NCBI RefSeq assembly: GCF_949987515.2
Contig: NW_027192658.1
Coordinates: 744,001 to 808,000 of the forward strand
Direction: 5' to 3'
DNA length: 64,000 nt
Source of the DNA: Delphinus delphis
Lineage: Eukaryota; Chordata; Mammalia; Artiodactyla; Delphinidae
The notes below the pieces were generated by a model, which was not told where the DNA came from, did no database searches, and was given only the letters and a program-made list of their open reading frames with translations. This document shows positions 47,364 through 59,995 of this stretch, piece after piece (positions within the stretch are counted from its first letter, which is position 1; the number at the start of each line of letters is the position of its first letter). The position numbers and the translations under genes were made by a program.

Positions 47364-48943
47364 AACTGAAATAAGTCACACAGAAAAAGAAACATCATAA
47401 GATATCACTAATACACGGAATGTAAACTTGGCTACACAGGAATTGAATTCCAAAACAGAACAGGTTCTCAAATTTAGAAAAACAACTTATGCTTGCTTAA
47501 GGGGAAAGGTGAGTTGGGTTGCTGCATAAAACCAGAGATTGAAATGAGCACAGATAAAGTTCCTTAAACCAAATATGGAATAGACAAGAGCTACTCCTTG
47601 CTCAACGAAATGGACTCAACACCGCATATTAAACGCCTAAGAATGTACCTGACTAGTAAGTATCTTAAAACCTATGGATTGCTATGTCTCCGAAAGAGAA
47701 TCAAGCATGTGTACAGGGGCATAAACGCAGCAGTGATAGGATTGGAGAGGTTCGGTGAGCAAATGAAGACCCTTTGAAGTCATATTGCATGGTACCCATT
47801 CCACGGGTTTCAACTACCCAGGTTTTAGGTATTCTTCCTTCAGCTAAAACATGCATGTGGAACCCAGAGTATGATCAACCATGTGATCGGGAGACGTGTT
47901 CAAATATGTCTCAGTTTTCCTCCCCTGGTACTCAGGTGCAACATTCCAGACGCTTTACTAACTCTCTCCCCACTTGGAGAGTCAGCGCCTTTAACCTCCT
48001 GTTTGGCACAGTTTGCAATTTCTGCGGAAGATGAACAGGAATAGCGAGAACCAATGAGAGGCTAGCTGGAGGTGTCTGGACGGGCAAATTTAACTCTCAT
48101 TTCCCACCAGGAAGAGGAAATAACCAAAGGCTCAGCGTGCCATACCGGAACCAGATTAGGGCCTGAAGCCATCCTGCGGTGTTGCGGCCAGCTCAAAAGA
48201 AAGCGAGTTGAAGAAAGGAGCTCAGGGGCACTGTAATTCACAAACCTGCAGAGTTATAAATGACAGCTATCGTCCAAAAATAGACTGAAGTAAGGCTGCC
48301 AAGAGGACTTGAAAGCGGGGCAGAATTGCAGGAAACCGATTTCAGGAGGTAGACTGAAATTGCATTGAAAGCATAGGAAAAGAGGCAGAACGTCCACAAT
48401 GATGCACTTGGCCAAAAAGGGCGTATGCGTTTTTTCATGAATATATTCAGGAAAAAACGCATACGCCCTTTTTGGCCAACCAAGCAAGCTTGCAAAGGAA
48501 ATCTGCACTACAATGAAGTCTCACTTCCCCCCGGTCAAAAGGGCCATCTGAAAAATGTGTAAAATCCAGAAAGGCAGGACAGGCCATGGAGAACTGGGAG
48601 CCTTGTTATGCTGATGGGCGGGATGTAAATTGCCAACAGACACTCGGGAGAAGTGTATGGTGTTTCCTGAAACATCTAAAAAACAAAGCAACAGAGCCTA
48701 GGGCACTGCCACTTATGGTCCTATAGCTTAGGGAAATTAAAATCAAAAAGACACAGCCACCCAAAAGTTTGGGACGCCTCTGTTTACAAGAACCTCGTTT
48801 ACAGTACAAGTTCAACATCACAGAAAGTGAAAAATGGATAAAGAAGTTGTGGTATTTACTTACAAAGCAATATCACTCAGCAATGAAATCTATGTCATCA
48901 GGCCCTTAGCAGCACAATGAGTGGATTCAGGTATGATGATTCT
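47364..48943 (+). repeat. Satellite monomer 31, 1580 bp
   Basis: The 5' half matches monomers 19 and 25 (cactaatac, gaattccaaaac, caggttctc, gttgggttgctg, caggttttagg). Private changes: ccttaaacc, ctcaggtgc near 47931, gccataccgg near 48138, aaaaatgtgt and cacccaaaag. The palindrome at 48408-48479 has one left-arm change at 48437 (c to a). It is the first copy with gactgaaattg. Confidence 0.97.
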
Positions 48944-50520
48944 AACTGAAATAAGTCACACAGAAAAAGAAACATCATAAGATATCAGTAATACACGGAA
49001 TGTAAACTTGGCTACACAGGGACTGAATTACAGAACAGAACAGGGTCTCAAATTTAGAAAACCAACTTATGCTTGCTTAAGGGTAAAGGTGAGTTGGGGT
49101 GCTGCATAAAACCAGAGATTGAAATGAGCACAGATAAAGTTCCTTAAGTCAAATATGGAATAGACAAGAGCTACTCCTTGCTCAACGAAATGGACTCAAC
49201 ACCGCATATTAAACGCCAAAGAATGTACCTGACTAGTAAGTATCGTAAAACCTATGGATTGCTATATCTCCAAAAGAGAATCAAGCATGTGTACAGGGGC
49301 ATAAACGCAGCAGTGATAGGATTGGAGAGGTTCGGTGAGCAAATGAAGACCCTTTGAAGTCATATTGCATGGTACCCATTACACGGGTCTCAACTCTCCA
49401 GGTTTAAGGTATTCTTCCTTCAGCTAAAACATGCATGTGGAACCCAAGTATGATCAACCATGTGAACGGGAGACGTGTTCAAATATGTCTCAGTTTTCCT
49501 CCCCTGGTACTCGGGTGCAACATTCCAGACGCTTTACTAACACTCCCCCCACTTGGAGAGTCAGCGCCTTTAACCTCCTGTTTGGCCCAGTTTGCAATTT
49601 CTGCGGAAGATGAACAGGAATAGCGAGAACCAATGAGAGGCTAGCTGGAGGTGTCTGGACGGGCAAATTTAACTCTCATTTCCCACCAGGAAGAGGAAAT
49701 AACCAAAGGCTCAGCGTGCCGTACCGGAACCAGATTAGGGCCTGAAGCCATCCTGCGGTGTTGCGGCCAGGTCACAAGAAAGCGAGTTGAAGAAAGGAGC
49801 TCAGGGGCACTGTAATTCACAAACCTGCAGAGTTATAAATGACAGCTATCGTCCAAAAATAGACTGAAGTAAGGCTGCCAAGAGGACTTGAAAGCGGGGC
49901 AGAATTGCAGGAAACCGATTTCAGGAGGTAGACTGAAATTGCATTGAAAGCATAGGAAAAGAGGCAGAACGTCCACAATGATGCACTTGGCCAAAAAGGG
50001 CGTATGCGTTTTTTCCTGAATATATTCAGGAAAAAACGCATACGCCCTTTTTGGCCAAACAAGCAAGCTTGCAAAGGAAATCTGCACTACAATGAAGTCT
50101 CACTTGCCCCCGGTCAAAGGGGCCATCTGAAAAAAGTGTAAAATCCAGAAAGGCAGGACAGGCCATGGAGAACTGGGAGCCTTGTTATGCTGATGGGCGG
50201 GATGTAAATTGCCAACAACCACTGGGGAGAAGTGTATGGTGTTTCCTGAAACATCTAAAAAACAAAGCAACAGAGCCTAGGGCACTGCCACTTATGGTCC
50301 TATAGCTTAGGGAAATTAAAATCAAAAACACAGCCACCCCAAAGTTTGGGACGCCTCTGTTTACAAGAACCTCGTTTACAGTACAAGTTCAACATCGCAG
50401 AAAGTGAAAAATGGATAAAGAAGTTGTGGTATTTACTTACAAAGCAATATCACTCAGCAATGAAATCTGTGTCATCAGGCCCTTAGCATCACAATGAGTG
50501 GATTCAGGTATGATGATTCT
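48944..50520 (+). repeat. Satellite monomer 32, 1577 bp
   Basis: Shares with monomer 35 the rare set actcccccc near 49543, gactgaaattg, ggccaaacaagc near 50050, cacttgccccc near 50101 and a 2-bp loss at caaaaacacagcc near 50323. Private: acagggactg, gccaaagaatg, gctatatctcc, caaaggggcc and ccactggggag. The palindrome at 49987-50058 is canonical. Confidence 0.97.
48944..50520 (+). repeat. Three-monomer-spaced copy, member 1 (monomer 32; member 2 is 53681-55257)
   Basis: Monomers 32 and 35 share five rare changes, including a 2-bp deletion at caaaaacacagcc (near 50323 and 55061) and cacttgccccc, although 33 and 34 between them lack these. The two copies start 4737 bp apart. Confidence 0.75.
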
Positions 50521-52100
50521 AACTGAAATAAGTCACACAGAAAAAGAAACATCATAAGATATCAGTAATACACGGAATGGAAACTTGGCTACACAGGAAC
50601 TGAATTACAGAACAGAACAGGGTCTCAAATTTAGAAAACCAACTTATTCTTGCTTAAGGGTAAAGGTGAGTTGGGGTGCTGCATAAAACCAGAGATTGAA
50701 ATGAGCACAGATAAAGTTCCTTAAGTCAAATATGGAATAGACAAGAGCTACTCCTTGCTCAACGAAATGGACTCAACACCGCATATTAAACGCCTAAGAA
50801 TGTACCTGACTAGTAAGTATCTTAAAACCTATGGATTGCTATGTCTCCGAAAGAGAATCAAGCATGTGTACAGGGGCATAAACGCAGCAGTGATAGGATT
50901 GGAGAGGTTCGGTGAGCAAATGAAGACCCTTTGAAGTCATATTGCATGGTACCCATTCCACGGGTTTCAACTACCCAGGTTTAAGGTATTCTTCCTTCAG
51001 CTAAAACATGCATGTGGAACCTAGAGTATGATCAACCATGTGATCGGGAGACGTGTTCAAATATGTCTCAGTTTTCGTACCCTGGTACTCGGGTGCAACA
51101 TTCCAGACGCTTTACTAACACTCTCCCGACTTGGAGAGTCAGTCCCTTTAACCTCCTGTTTGGCCCAGTTTGCAATTTCTGCGGAAGATGAACAGGAATA
51201 GCAAGAACCAATGAGAGGCTAGCTGGAGGTGTCTGGACGGGCAAATTTAACTCTCATTTCCCACCAGGAAGAGGAATTAACCAAAGGCTCAGCATGCCGT
51301 GCCGGAACCAGATTAGGGCCTGAAGCCATCCTGCGGTGTTGCGGCCAGCTCAAAAGAAAGCGAGTTGAAGAAAGGAGCTCAGGGGCACTGTAATTCACAA
51401 ACCTGCAGAGTTATAAATGACAGCTATCGTCCAAAAATAGACTGAAGTAAGGCTGCCAAGAGGACTTGAAAGCGGGGCAGAATTGCAGGAAACCGATTTC
51501 AGGAGGTAGACTGGAATTGCATTGAAAGCATAGGAAAAGAGGCAGAACGTCCACAATGATGCACTTGGCCAAAAAGGGCGTATGCGTTTTTTCCTGAATA
51601 TATTCAGGAAAAAACGCATACGCCCTTTTTGGCCAACCAAGCAAGCTTGCAAAGGAAATCTGCACTACAATGAAGTCTCACTTCCCCCCGGTCAAAAGGG
51701 CCATCTGAAAAAAGTGTAAAATCCAGAAAGGCAGGACAGGCCATGGAGAACTGGGAGCCTTGTTATGCTGATGGGCGGGATGTAAATTGCCAACAGACAC
51801 TCGGGAGAAGTGTATGGTGTTTCTTGAAACATCTAAAAAACAAAGCAACAGAGCCTAGGGCACTGCCACTTATGGTCCTATAGCTTAGGGAAATTAAAAT
51901 CAAAAAGACACAGCCACCCCAAAGTTTGGAACGGCTCTGTTTACAAGAACCTCGTTTACAGTACAAGTTCAACATCGCAGAAAGTGAAAAATGGATAAAG
52001 AAGTTGTGGTATTTACTTACAAAGCAATATCACTCAGCAATGAAATCTGTGTCATCAGGCCCTTAGCAGCACAATGAGTGGATTCAGGTATGATGATTCT
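50521..52100 (+). repeat. Satellite monomer 33, 1580 bp
   Basis: Markers: ggaatggaaac, cttattcttgc, ttttcgtaccctgg near 51071, ctcccgacttgg (shared with monomer 34), aatagcaag, atgccgtgccgg, cagctcaaaag and tttcttgaaac near 51821. The palindrome at 51565-51636 is canonical. Confidence 0.97.
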
Positions 52101-53680
52101 AACTGAAATAAGTCACACAGAAAAAGAAACATCATAAGATATCAGTAATACACGGAATGGAAACTTGGCTACACAGGAACTGAATTACAGAACAGAACAG
52201 GGTCTCAAATTTAGAAAAACAACTTATTCTTGCTTAAGGGTAAAGGTGAGTTGGGGTGCTGCATAAAACCAGAGATTGAAATGAGCACAGATAAAGTTCC
52301 TTAAGCCAAATATGGAATAGACAAGAGCTACTCCTTGCTCAACGAAATGGACTCAACACCCCATATTAAACGCCTAAGAATGTACCTGACTAGTAAGTAT
52401 CTTAAAACCTATGGATTGCTATGTCTCCGAAAGAGAATGAAGCATGTGTACAGGGGCATAAACGCAGCAGTGATAGGATTGGAGAGGTTCGGTGAGCAAA
52501 TGAAGACCCTTTGAAGTCATATTGCATGGTACCCATTCCACAGGTTTCAACTCTCCAGGTTTAAGGTATTCTTCCTTCAGCTAAAACATGCATGTGGAAC
52601 CTAGAGTATGATCAACCATGTGATCGGGAGACGTGTTCAAATATGTCTCAGTTTTCCTCCCCTGGTACTCGGGTGCAACATTCCAGACGCTTTACTAACA
52701 CTCTCCCGACTTGGAGAGTCAGTCCCTTTAACCTCCTGTTTGGCCCAGTTTGCAATTTCTGCGGAAGATGAACAGGAATAGCGAGAACCAATGAGAGACT
52801 AGCTGGAGGTGTCTGGACGGGCAAATTTAACTCTCATTTCCCACCAGGAAGAGGAATTAACCAAAGGCTCAGCGTGTCGTGTCGGAACCAGATTAGGGCC
52901 TGAAGCCATGCTGCGGTGTTGCGGCCAGGTCACAAGAAAGCGAGTTGAAGAAAGGAGCTCAGGGGCACTGTAATTCACAAACCTGCAGAGTTATAAATGA
53001 CAGCTATCGTCCAAAAATAGACTGAAGTAAGGCTGCCAAGAGGACTTGAAAGCGGGGCAGAATTGCAGGAAACCGATTTCAGGAGGTAGACTGGAATTGC
53101 ATTGAAAGCATAGGAAAAGAGGCAGAACGTCCACAATGATGCACTTGGCCAAAAAGGGCGTATGCGTTTTTTCCTGAATATATTCAGGAAAAAACGCATA
53201 CGCCCTTTTTGGCCAACCAAGCAAGCTTGCAAAGGAAATCTGCACTACAATGAAGTCTCACTTCCCCCCGGTCAAAAGGGCCATCTGAAAAAAGTGTAAA
53301 ATCCAGAAAGGTAGGACAGGCCATGGAGAACTGGGAGCCTTGTTATGCTGATGGGCGGGATGTAAATTGCCAACAACCACTCGGGAGAAGTGTATGGTGT
53401 TTCCTGAAACATCTAAAAAACAAAGCAACAGAACCTAGGGCACTTCCACTTATGGTCCTATAGCTTAGGGAAATTAAAATCAAAAAGACACAGCCACCCC
53501 AAAGTTTGGAACGGCTCTGTTTACAAGAACCTCGTTTACAGTACAAGTTCAACATCGCAGAAAGTGAAAAATGGATAAAGAAGTTGTGGTATTTACTTAC
53601 AAAGCAATATCACTCAGCAATGAAATCTGTGTCATCAGGCCCTTAGCAGCACAATGAGTGGATTCAGGTATGATGATTCT
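52101..53680 (+). repeat. Satellite monomer 34, 1580 bp
   Basis: Markers: ggaatggaaac, aaaaacaac, gagaatgaagc near 52433, ccacaggtttc near 52538, ctcccgacttgg, gagactagc, gcgtgtcgtgtcgg near 52872, catgctgcgg and aaggtaggacagg near 53308. The palindrome at 53145-53216 is canonical. Confidence 0.97.
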
Positions 53681-55257
53681 AACTGAAGTAAGTCACACAG
53701 AAAAAGAAACATCATAAGATATCAGTAATACACGGAATGTAAACTTGGCTACACAGGAACTGAATTACAGAACAGAACAGGGTCTCAAATTTAGAAAACC
53801 AACTTATGCTTGCTTAAGGGTAAAGGTGAGTTGGGGTGCTGCATAAAACCAGAGATTGAAATGAGCACAGATAAAGTTCCTTAAGTCAAATATGGAATAG
53901 ACAAGAGCTACTCCTTGCTCAACGAAATGGACTCAACACCGCATATTAAACGCCTAAGAATGTACCTGACTAGTAAGTATCGTAAAACCTATGGATTGCT
54001 ATGTCTTCAAAAGAGAATCAAGCATGTGTACAGGGGCATAAACGCAGCAGTGATAGGATTGGAGAGGTTCGGTGAGCAAATGAAGACCCTTTGAAGTCAT
54101 ATTGCATGGTACCCATTACACGGGTCTCAACTCTCCAGGTTTAAGGTATTCTTCCTTCAGCTAAAACATGCATGTGGAACCCAAGTATGATCAACCATGT
54201 GAACGGGAGACGTGTTCAAATATGTCTCAGTTTTCCTCCCCTGGTACTCGGGTGCAACATTCCAGATGCTTTACTAACACTCCCCCCACTTGGAGAGTCA
54301 GCGCCTTTAACCTCCTGTTTGGCCCAGTTTGCAATTTCTGCGGAAGATGAACAGGAATAGCGAGAACCAATGAGAGGCTAGCTGGAGGTGTCTGGACGGG
54401 CAAATTTAACTCTCATTTCCCACCAGGAAGAGGAAATAACCAAAGGCTCAGCGTGCCGTACCGGAACCAGATTAGGGCCTGAAGCCATCCTGCGGTGTTG
54501 CGGCCAGGTCACAAGAAAGCGAGTTGAAGAAAGGAGCTCAGGGGCACTGTAATTCACAAACCTGCAGAGTTATAAATGACAGCTATCGTCCAAAAATAGA
54601 CTGAAGTAAGGCTGCCAAGAGGACTTGAAAGCGGGGCAGAATTGCAGGAAACCGATTTCAGGAGGTAGACTGAAATTGCATTGAAAGCATAGGAAAAGAG
54701 GCAGAACGTCCACAATGATGCACTTGGCCAAAAAAGGCGTATGCGTTTTTTCCTGAATATATTCAGGAAAAAACGCATACGCCCTTTTTGGCCAAACAAG
54801 CAAGCTTGCAAAGGAAATCTGCACTACAATGAAGTCTCACTTGCCCCCGGTCAAAAGGGCCATCTGAAAAAAGTGTAAAATCCAGAAAGGCAGGACAGGC
54901 CATGGAGAACTGGGAGCCTTGTTATGCTGATGGGCGGGATGTAAATTGCCAACAACCACTCGGGAGAAGTGTATGGTGTTTCCTGAAACATCTAAAAAAC
55001 AAAGCAACAGAGCCTAGGGCACTGCCACTTATGGTCCTATAGCTTAGGGAAATTAAAATCAAAAACACAGCCACCCCAAAGTTTGGGACGCCTCTGTTTA
55101 CAAGAACCTCGTTTACAGTACAAGTTCAACATCGCAGAAAGTGAAAAATGGATAAAGAAGTTGTGGTATTTACTTACAAAGCAATATCACTCAGCAATGA
55201 AATCTGTGTCATCAGGCCCTTAGCAGCACAATGAGTGGATTCAGGTATGATGATTCT
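53681..55257 (+). repeat. Satellite monomer 35, 1577 bp
   Basis: Copy of monomer 32 three units (4737 bp) away, sharing actcccccc, gactgaaattg, ggccaaacaagc, cacttgccccc and the 2-bp loss at caaaaacacagcc. Private: tgtcttcaaaag near 54003 and cagatgcttt. The palindrome at 54724-54795 has one left-arm change at 54735 (g to a). Confidence 0.97.
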
Positions 55258-56837
55258 AACTGAAATAAGTCACACAGAAAAAGAAACATCATAAGATATC
55301 AGTAATACACGGAATGGAAACTTGACTACACAGGAACTGAATTACAGAACAGAACAGGGTCTCAAATTTAGAAAACCAACTTATTCTTGCTTAAGGGTAA
55401 AGGTGAGTTGGGGTGCTGCATAAAACCAGAGATTGAAATGAGCACAGATAAAGTTCCTTAAGCCAAATATGGAATAGACAAGAGCTACTCCTTGCTCAAC
55501 GAAATGGACTCAACACCCCATATTAAACGCCTAAGAATGTACCTGACTAGTAAGTATCTTAAAACCTATGGATTGCTATGTCTCCGAAAGAGAATCAAGC
55601 ATGTGTACAGGGGCATAAACGCAGCAGTGATAGGATTGGAGAGGTTCGGTGAGCCAATGAAGACCCTTTGAAGTCATATTGCATGGTACCCATTCCACGG
55701 GTTTCAACTACAGAGGTTTAAGGTATTCTTCCTTCAGCTAAAACATGCATGTGGAACCTAGAGTATGATCAACCATGTGATCGGGAGACGTGTTCAAATA
55801 TGTCTCAGTTTTCCTCCCCTGGTACTCGGGTGCAACATTCCAGACGCTTTCCTAACACTCTCCCCACTTGGAGAGTCAGTCCCTTTAACCTCCTGTTTGG
55901 CCCAGTTTGCAATTTCTGCGGAAGATGAACAGGAATAGCGAGAACCAATGAGAGGCTAGCTGGAGGTGTCTGGACGGGCAAATTTAACTCTCATTTCCCA
56001 CCAGGAAGAGGAATTAACCAAAGGCTCAGCATGCCGGGCCGGAACCAGATTAGGGCCTGAAGCCATCCTGCGGTGTTGCGGCCAGGTCACAAGAAAGCGA
56101 GTTGAAGAAAGGAGCTCAGGGGCACTGTAATTCACAAACCTGCAGAGTTATAAATGACAGCTATCGTCCAAAAATAGACTGAAGTAAGGCTGCCAAGAGG
56201 ACTTGAAAGCGGGGCAGAATTGCAGGAAACCGATTTCAGGAGGTAGACTGGAATTGCATTGAAAGCATAGGAAAAGAGGCAGAACGTCCACAATGATGCA
56301 CTTGGCGAAAAAGGGCGTATGCTTTTTTTCCTGAATATATTCAGGAAAAAAAGCATACGCCCTTTTTGGCCAACCAAGCAAGCTTGCAAAGGAAATCTGC
56401 ACTACAATGAAGTCTCACTTCCCCCCGGTCAAAAGGGCCATCTGAAAAAAGTGTAAAATCCAGAAAGGCAGGACAGGCCATGGAGAACTGGGAGCCTTGT
56501 TATGCTGATGGGCGGGATGTAAATTGCCAACAGACACTCGGGAGAAGTGTATGGTGTTTCCTGAAACATCTAAAAAACAAAGCAACAGAACCTAGGGCAC
56601 TTCCACTTATGGTCCTATAACTTCGGGAAATTAAAATCAAAAAGACACAGCCACCCCAAAGTTTGGGACGCCTCTGTTTACAAGAACCTCGTTTACAGTA
56701 CAAGTTCAACATCGCAGAAAGTGAAAAATGGATAAAGAAGTTGTGGTATTTACTTACAAAGCAATATCACTCAGCAATGAAATCTGTGTCATCAGGCCCT
56801 TAGCAGCACAATGAGTGGATTCAGGTATGATGATTCT
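55258..56837 (+). repeat. Satellite monomer 36, 1580 bp
   Basis: Markers: ggaatggaaac with cttgactac, cttattcttgc, gagccaatg near 55651, ctacagagg near 55708, ctttcctaac, and cttcgggaaa near 56621. The palindrome at 56302-56373 has paired arm changes at 56323 (g to t) and 56352 (c to a), plus one unpaired change at 56307 (c to g). Confidence 0.97.
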
Positions 56838-58417
56838 AACTGAAATAAGTCACACAGAAAAAGAAACATCATAAGATATCAGTAATACACGGAATGGAAA
56901 CTTGACTACACAGGAACTGAATTACAGAACAGAACAGGGTCTCAAATTTAGAAAACCAACTTATTCTTGCTTAAGGGTAAAGGTGAGTTGGGGTGCTGCA
57001 TAAAACCAGAGATTGAAATGAGCACAGATAAAGTTCCTTAAGCCAAATATGGAATAGACAAGAGCTACTCCTTTCTCAACGAAATGGACTCAACACCCCA
57101 TATTAAACGCCTAAGAATGTACCTGACTAGTAAGTATCTTAAAACCTATGGATTGCTATGTCTCTGAAAGAGAATCAAGCATGTGTACAGGGGCATAAAC
57201 GCAGCAGTGATAGGATTGGAGAGGTTCGGTGAGCAAATGAAGACCCTTTGAAGTCATATTGCATGGTACCCATTCCACGGGTTTCAACTACCCAGGTTTA
57301 AGGTATTCTTCCTTCAGCTAAAACATGCATGTGGAACCTAGAGTATGATCAACCATGTGATCGGGAGACGTGTTCAAATATGTCTCAGTTTTCCTCCCCT
57401 GGTACTCGGGTGCAACATTCCAGACGCTTTCCTAACACTCTCCCCACTTGGAGAGTCAGTCCCTTTAACCTCCTGTTTGGCCCAGTTTGCAATTTCTGCG
57501 GAAGATGAACAGGAATAGCGAGAACCAATGAGAGGCTAGCTGGAGGTGTCTGGACGGGCAAATTTAACTCTCATTTCCCACCAGGAAGAGGAATTAACCA
57601 AAGGCTCAGCATGCCGGGCTGTAACCAGATTAGGGCCTGAAGCCATCCTGCGGTGTTGCGGCCAGGTCACAAGAAAGCGAGTTGAAGAAAGGAGCTCAGG
57701 GGCACTGTAATTCACAAACCTGCAGAGTTATAAATGACAGCTATCGTCCAAAAATAGACTGAAGTAAGGCTGCCAAGAGGACTTGAAAGCGGGGCAGAAT
57801 TGCAGGAAACCGATTTCAGGAGGTAGACTGAAATTGCATTGAAAGCATAGGAAAAGAGGCAGAACGTCCACAATGATGCACTTGGCCAAAAAGGGCGTAT
57901 GCGTTTTTTCCTGAATATATTCAGGAAAAAACGCATACGCCCTTTTTGGCCAACCAAGCAAGCTTGCAAAGGAAATCTGCACTACAATGAAGTCTCACTT
58001 CCCCCCGGTCAAAAGGGCCATCTGAAAAAAGTGTAAAATCCAGAAAGGCAGGACAGGCCATGGAGAACTGGGAGCCTTGTTATGCTGATGGGCGGGATGT
58101 AAATTGCCAACAACCACTCGGGAGAAGTGTATGGTGTTTCCTGAAACATCTAAAAAACAAAGCAACAGAGCCTAGGGCACTTCCACTTATGGTCCTATAG
58201 CTTCGGGAAATTAAAATCAAAAAGACACAGCCACCCCAAAGTTTGGAACGGCTCTGTTTACAAGAACCTCGTTTACAGTACAAGTTCAACATCGCAGAAA
58301 GTGAAAAATGGATAAAGAAGTTGTGGTATTTACTTACAAAGCAATATCACTCAGCAATGAAATCTGTGTCATCAGGCCCTTAGCAGCACAATGAGTGGAT
58401 TCAGGTATGATGATTCT
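56838..58417 (+). repeat. Satellite monomer 37, 1580 bp
   Basis: Shares cttgactac, cttattcttgc, ctttcctaac and cttcggg with monomer 36. Private: ctcctttctc near 57067, tctctgaaag and gggctgtaacc near 57616; it also has gactgaaattg. The palindrome at 57882-57953 is canonical, unlike those of monomers 36 and 38 on either side. Confidence 0.97.
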
Positions 58418-59995
58418 AACTGAAATAAGTCACACAGAAAAAGAAACATCATAAGATATCAGTAATACACGGAATGGAAACTTGGCTACACAGGAACTGA
58501 ATTACAGAACAGAACAGGGCCTGAAATTTAGAAAACCAACTTATTCTTGCTTAAGGGTAAAGGTGAGTTGGGGTACTGCATAAAACCAGAGATTGAAATG
58601 AGCACAGATAAAGTTCCTTAAGCCAAATATGGAATAGACAAGAGCTACTCCTTGCTCAACGAAATGGACTCAACACCCCATATTAAACGCCTAAGAATGT
58701 ACCTGATTAGTAAGTATCTTAAAACCTATGGATTGCTATGTCTCCGAAAGAGAATCAAGCATGTGTACAGGGGCATAAACGCAGCAGTGATAGGATTGGA
58801 GAGGTTCGGTGAGCAAATGAAGACCCTTTGAAGTCATATTGCATGGTACCCATTCCACGGGTTTCAACTACCCAGGTTTAAGGAATTCTTCCTTCAGCTA
58901 AAACATGCATGTGGAACCTAGAGTATGATCAACCATGTGATCGGGAGACGTGTTCAAATATGTCTCAGTTTTCCTCCCCTGGTACTCGGGTGCAACATTC
59001 CAGACGCTTTACTAACACTCTCCCCACTTGGAGAGTCAGTCCCTTTAAACTCCTGTTTGGCCCAGTTTGCAATTTCTGCAGAAGATGAACAGGAATAGCG
59101 AGAACCAATGAGAGGCTAGCTGGAGGTGTCTGGACGGGCAAATTTAACTCTCATTTCCCACCAGGAAGAGGAATTAACCAAAGGCTCAGCATGGCGGGCC
59201 GGAACCAGATTAGGGCCTGAAGCCATCCTGCGGTGTTGCGGCCAGGTCACAAGAAAGCGAGTTGAAGAAAGGAGCTCAGGGGCACTGTAATTCACAAACC
59301 TGCAGAGTTATAAATGACAGCTATCGTCCAAAAATAGACTGAAGTAAGGCTGCCAAGAGGACTTGAAAGCGGGGCAGAATTGCAGGAAACCGATTTCAGG
59401 AGGTAGACTGGAATTGCATTGAAAGCATAGGAAAAGAGGCAGAACGTCCACAATGATGCACTTGGCCAAAAAGGGCGTATGCTTTTTTTCCTGAATATAT
59501 TCAGGAAAAAAAGCATACGCCCTTTTTGGCCAACCAAGCAAGCTTGCAAAGGAAATCTGCACTACAATGAAGTCTCACTTCCCCCCGGTCAAAAGGGCCA
59601 TCTGAAAAAAGTGTAAAATCCAGAAAGGCAACAGGCCATTGAGAACTGGGAGCCTTGTTATGCTGATGGGCGGGATGTAAATTGCCAACAGACACTTGGG
59701 AGAAGTGTATGGTGTTTCCTGAAACATCTAAAAAACAAAGCAACAGAGCCTAGGGCACTTCCACTTATGGTCCTATAGCTTAGGGAAATTAAAATCAAAA
59801 AGACACAGCCACCCCAAAGTTTGGAACGGCTCTGTTTACAAGAACCTCGTTTACAGTACAAGTTCAACATCGCAGAAAGTGAAAAATGGATAAAGAAGTT
59901 GTGGTATTCACTTACAAAGCAATATCACTCAGCAATGAAATCTGTGTCATCAGGCCCTTAGCAGCACAATGAGTGGATTCAGGTATGATGATTCT
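58418..59995 (+). repeat. Satellite monomer 38, 1578 bp
   Basis: Markers: gggcctgaaattt near 58518, ggggtactgc near 58571, tgattagtaag near 58703, aaggaattc near 58880, tctgcagaag (a private PstI site), atggcgggcc and aggcaacagg with ccattgag. The palindrome at 59462-59533 is perfect with paired changes at 59483 (g to t) and 59512 (c to a), as in monomer 36. Confidence 0.97.

Larger units (their letters stand above)
45786..48943 (+). repeat. Two-monomer block, third occurrence (monomers 30-31)
   Basis: Carries the ordered marker set of monomers 18-19 and 24-25. The next expected position, six monomers on (monomers 36-37 near 55258), lacks the set, so the pattern ends here. Confidence 0.75.
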
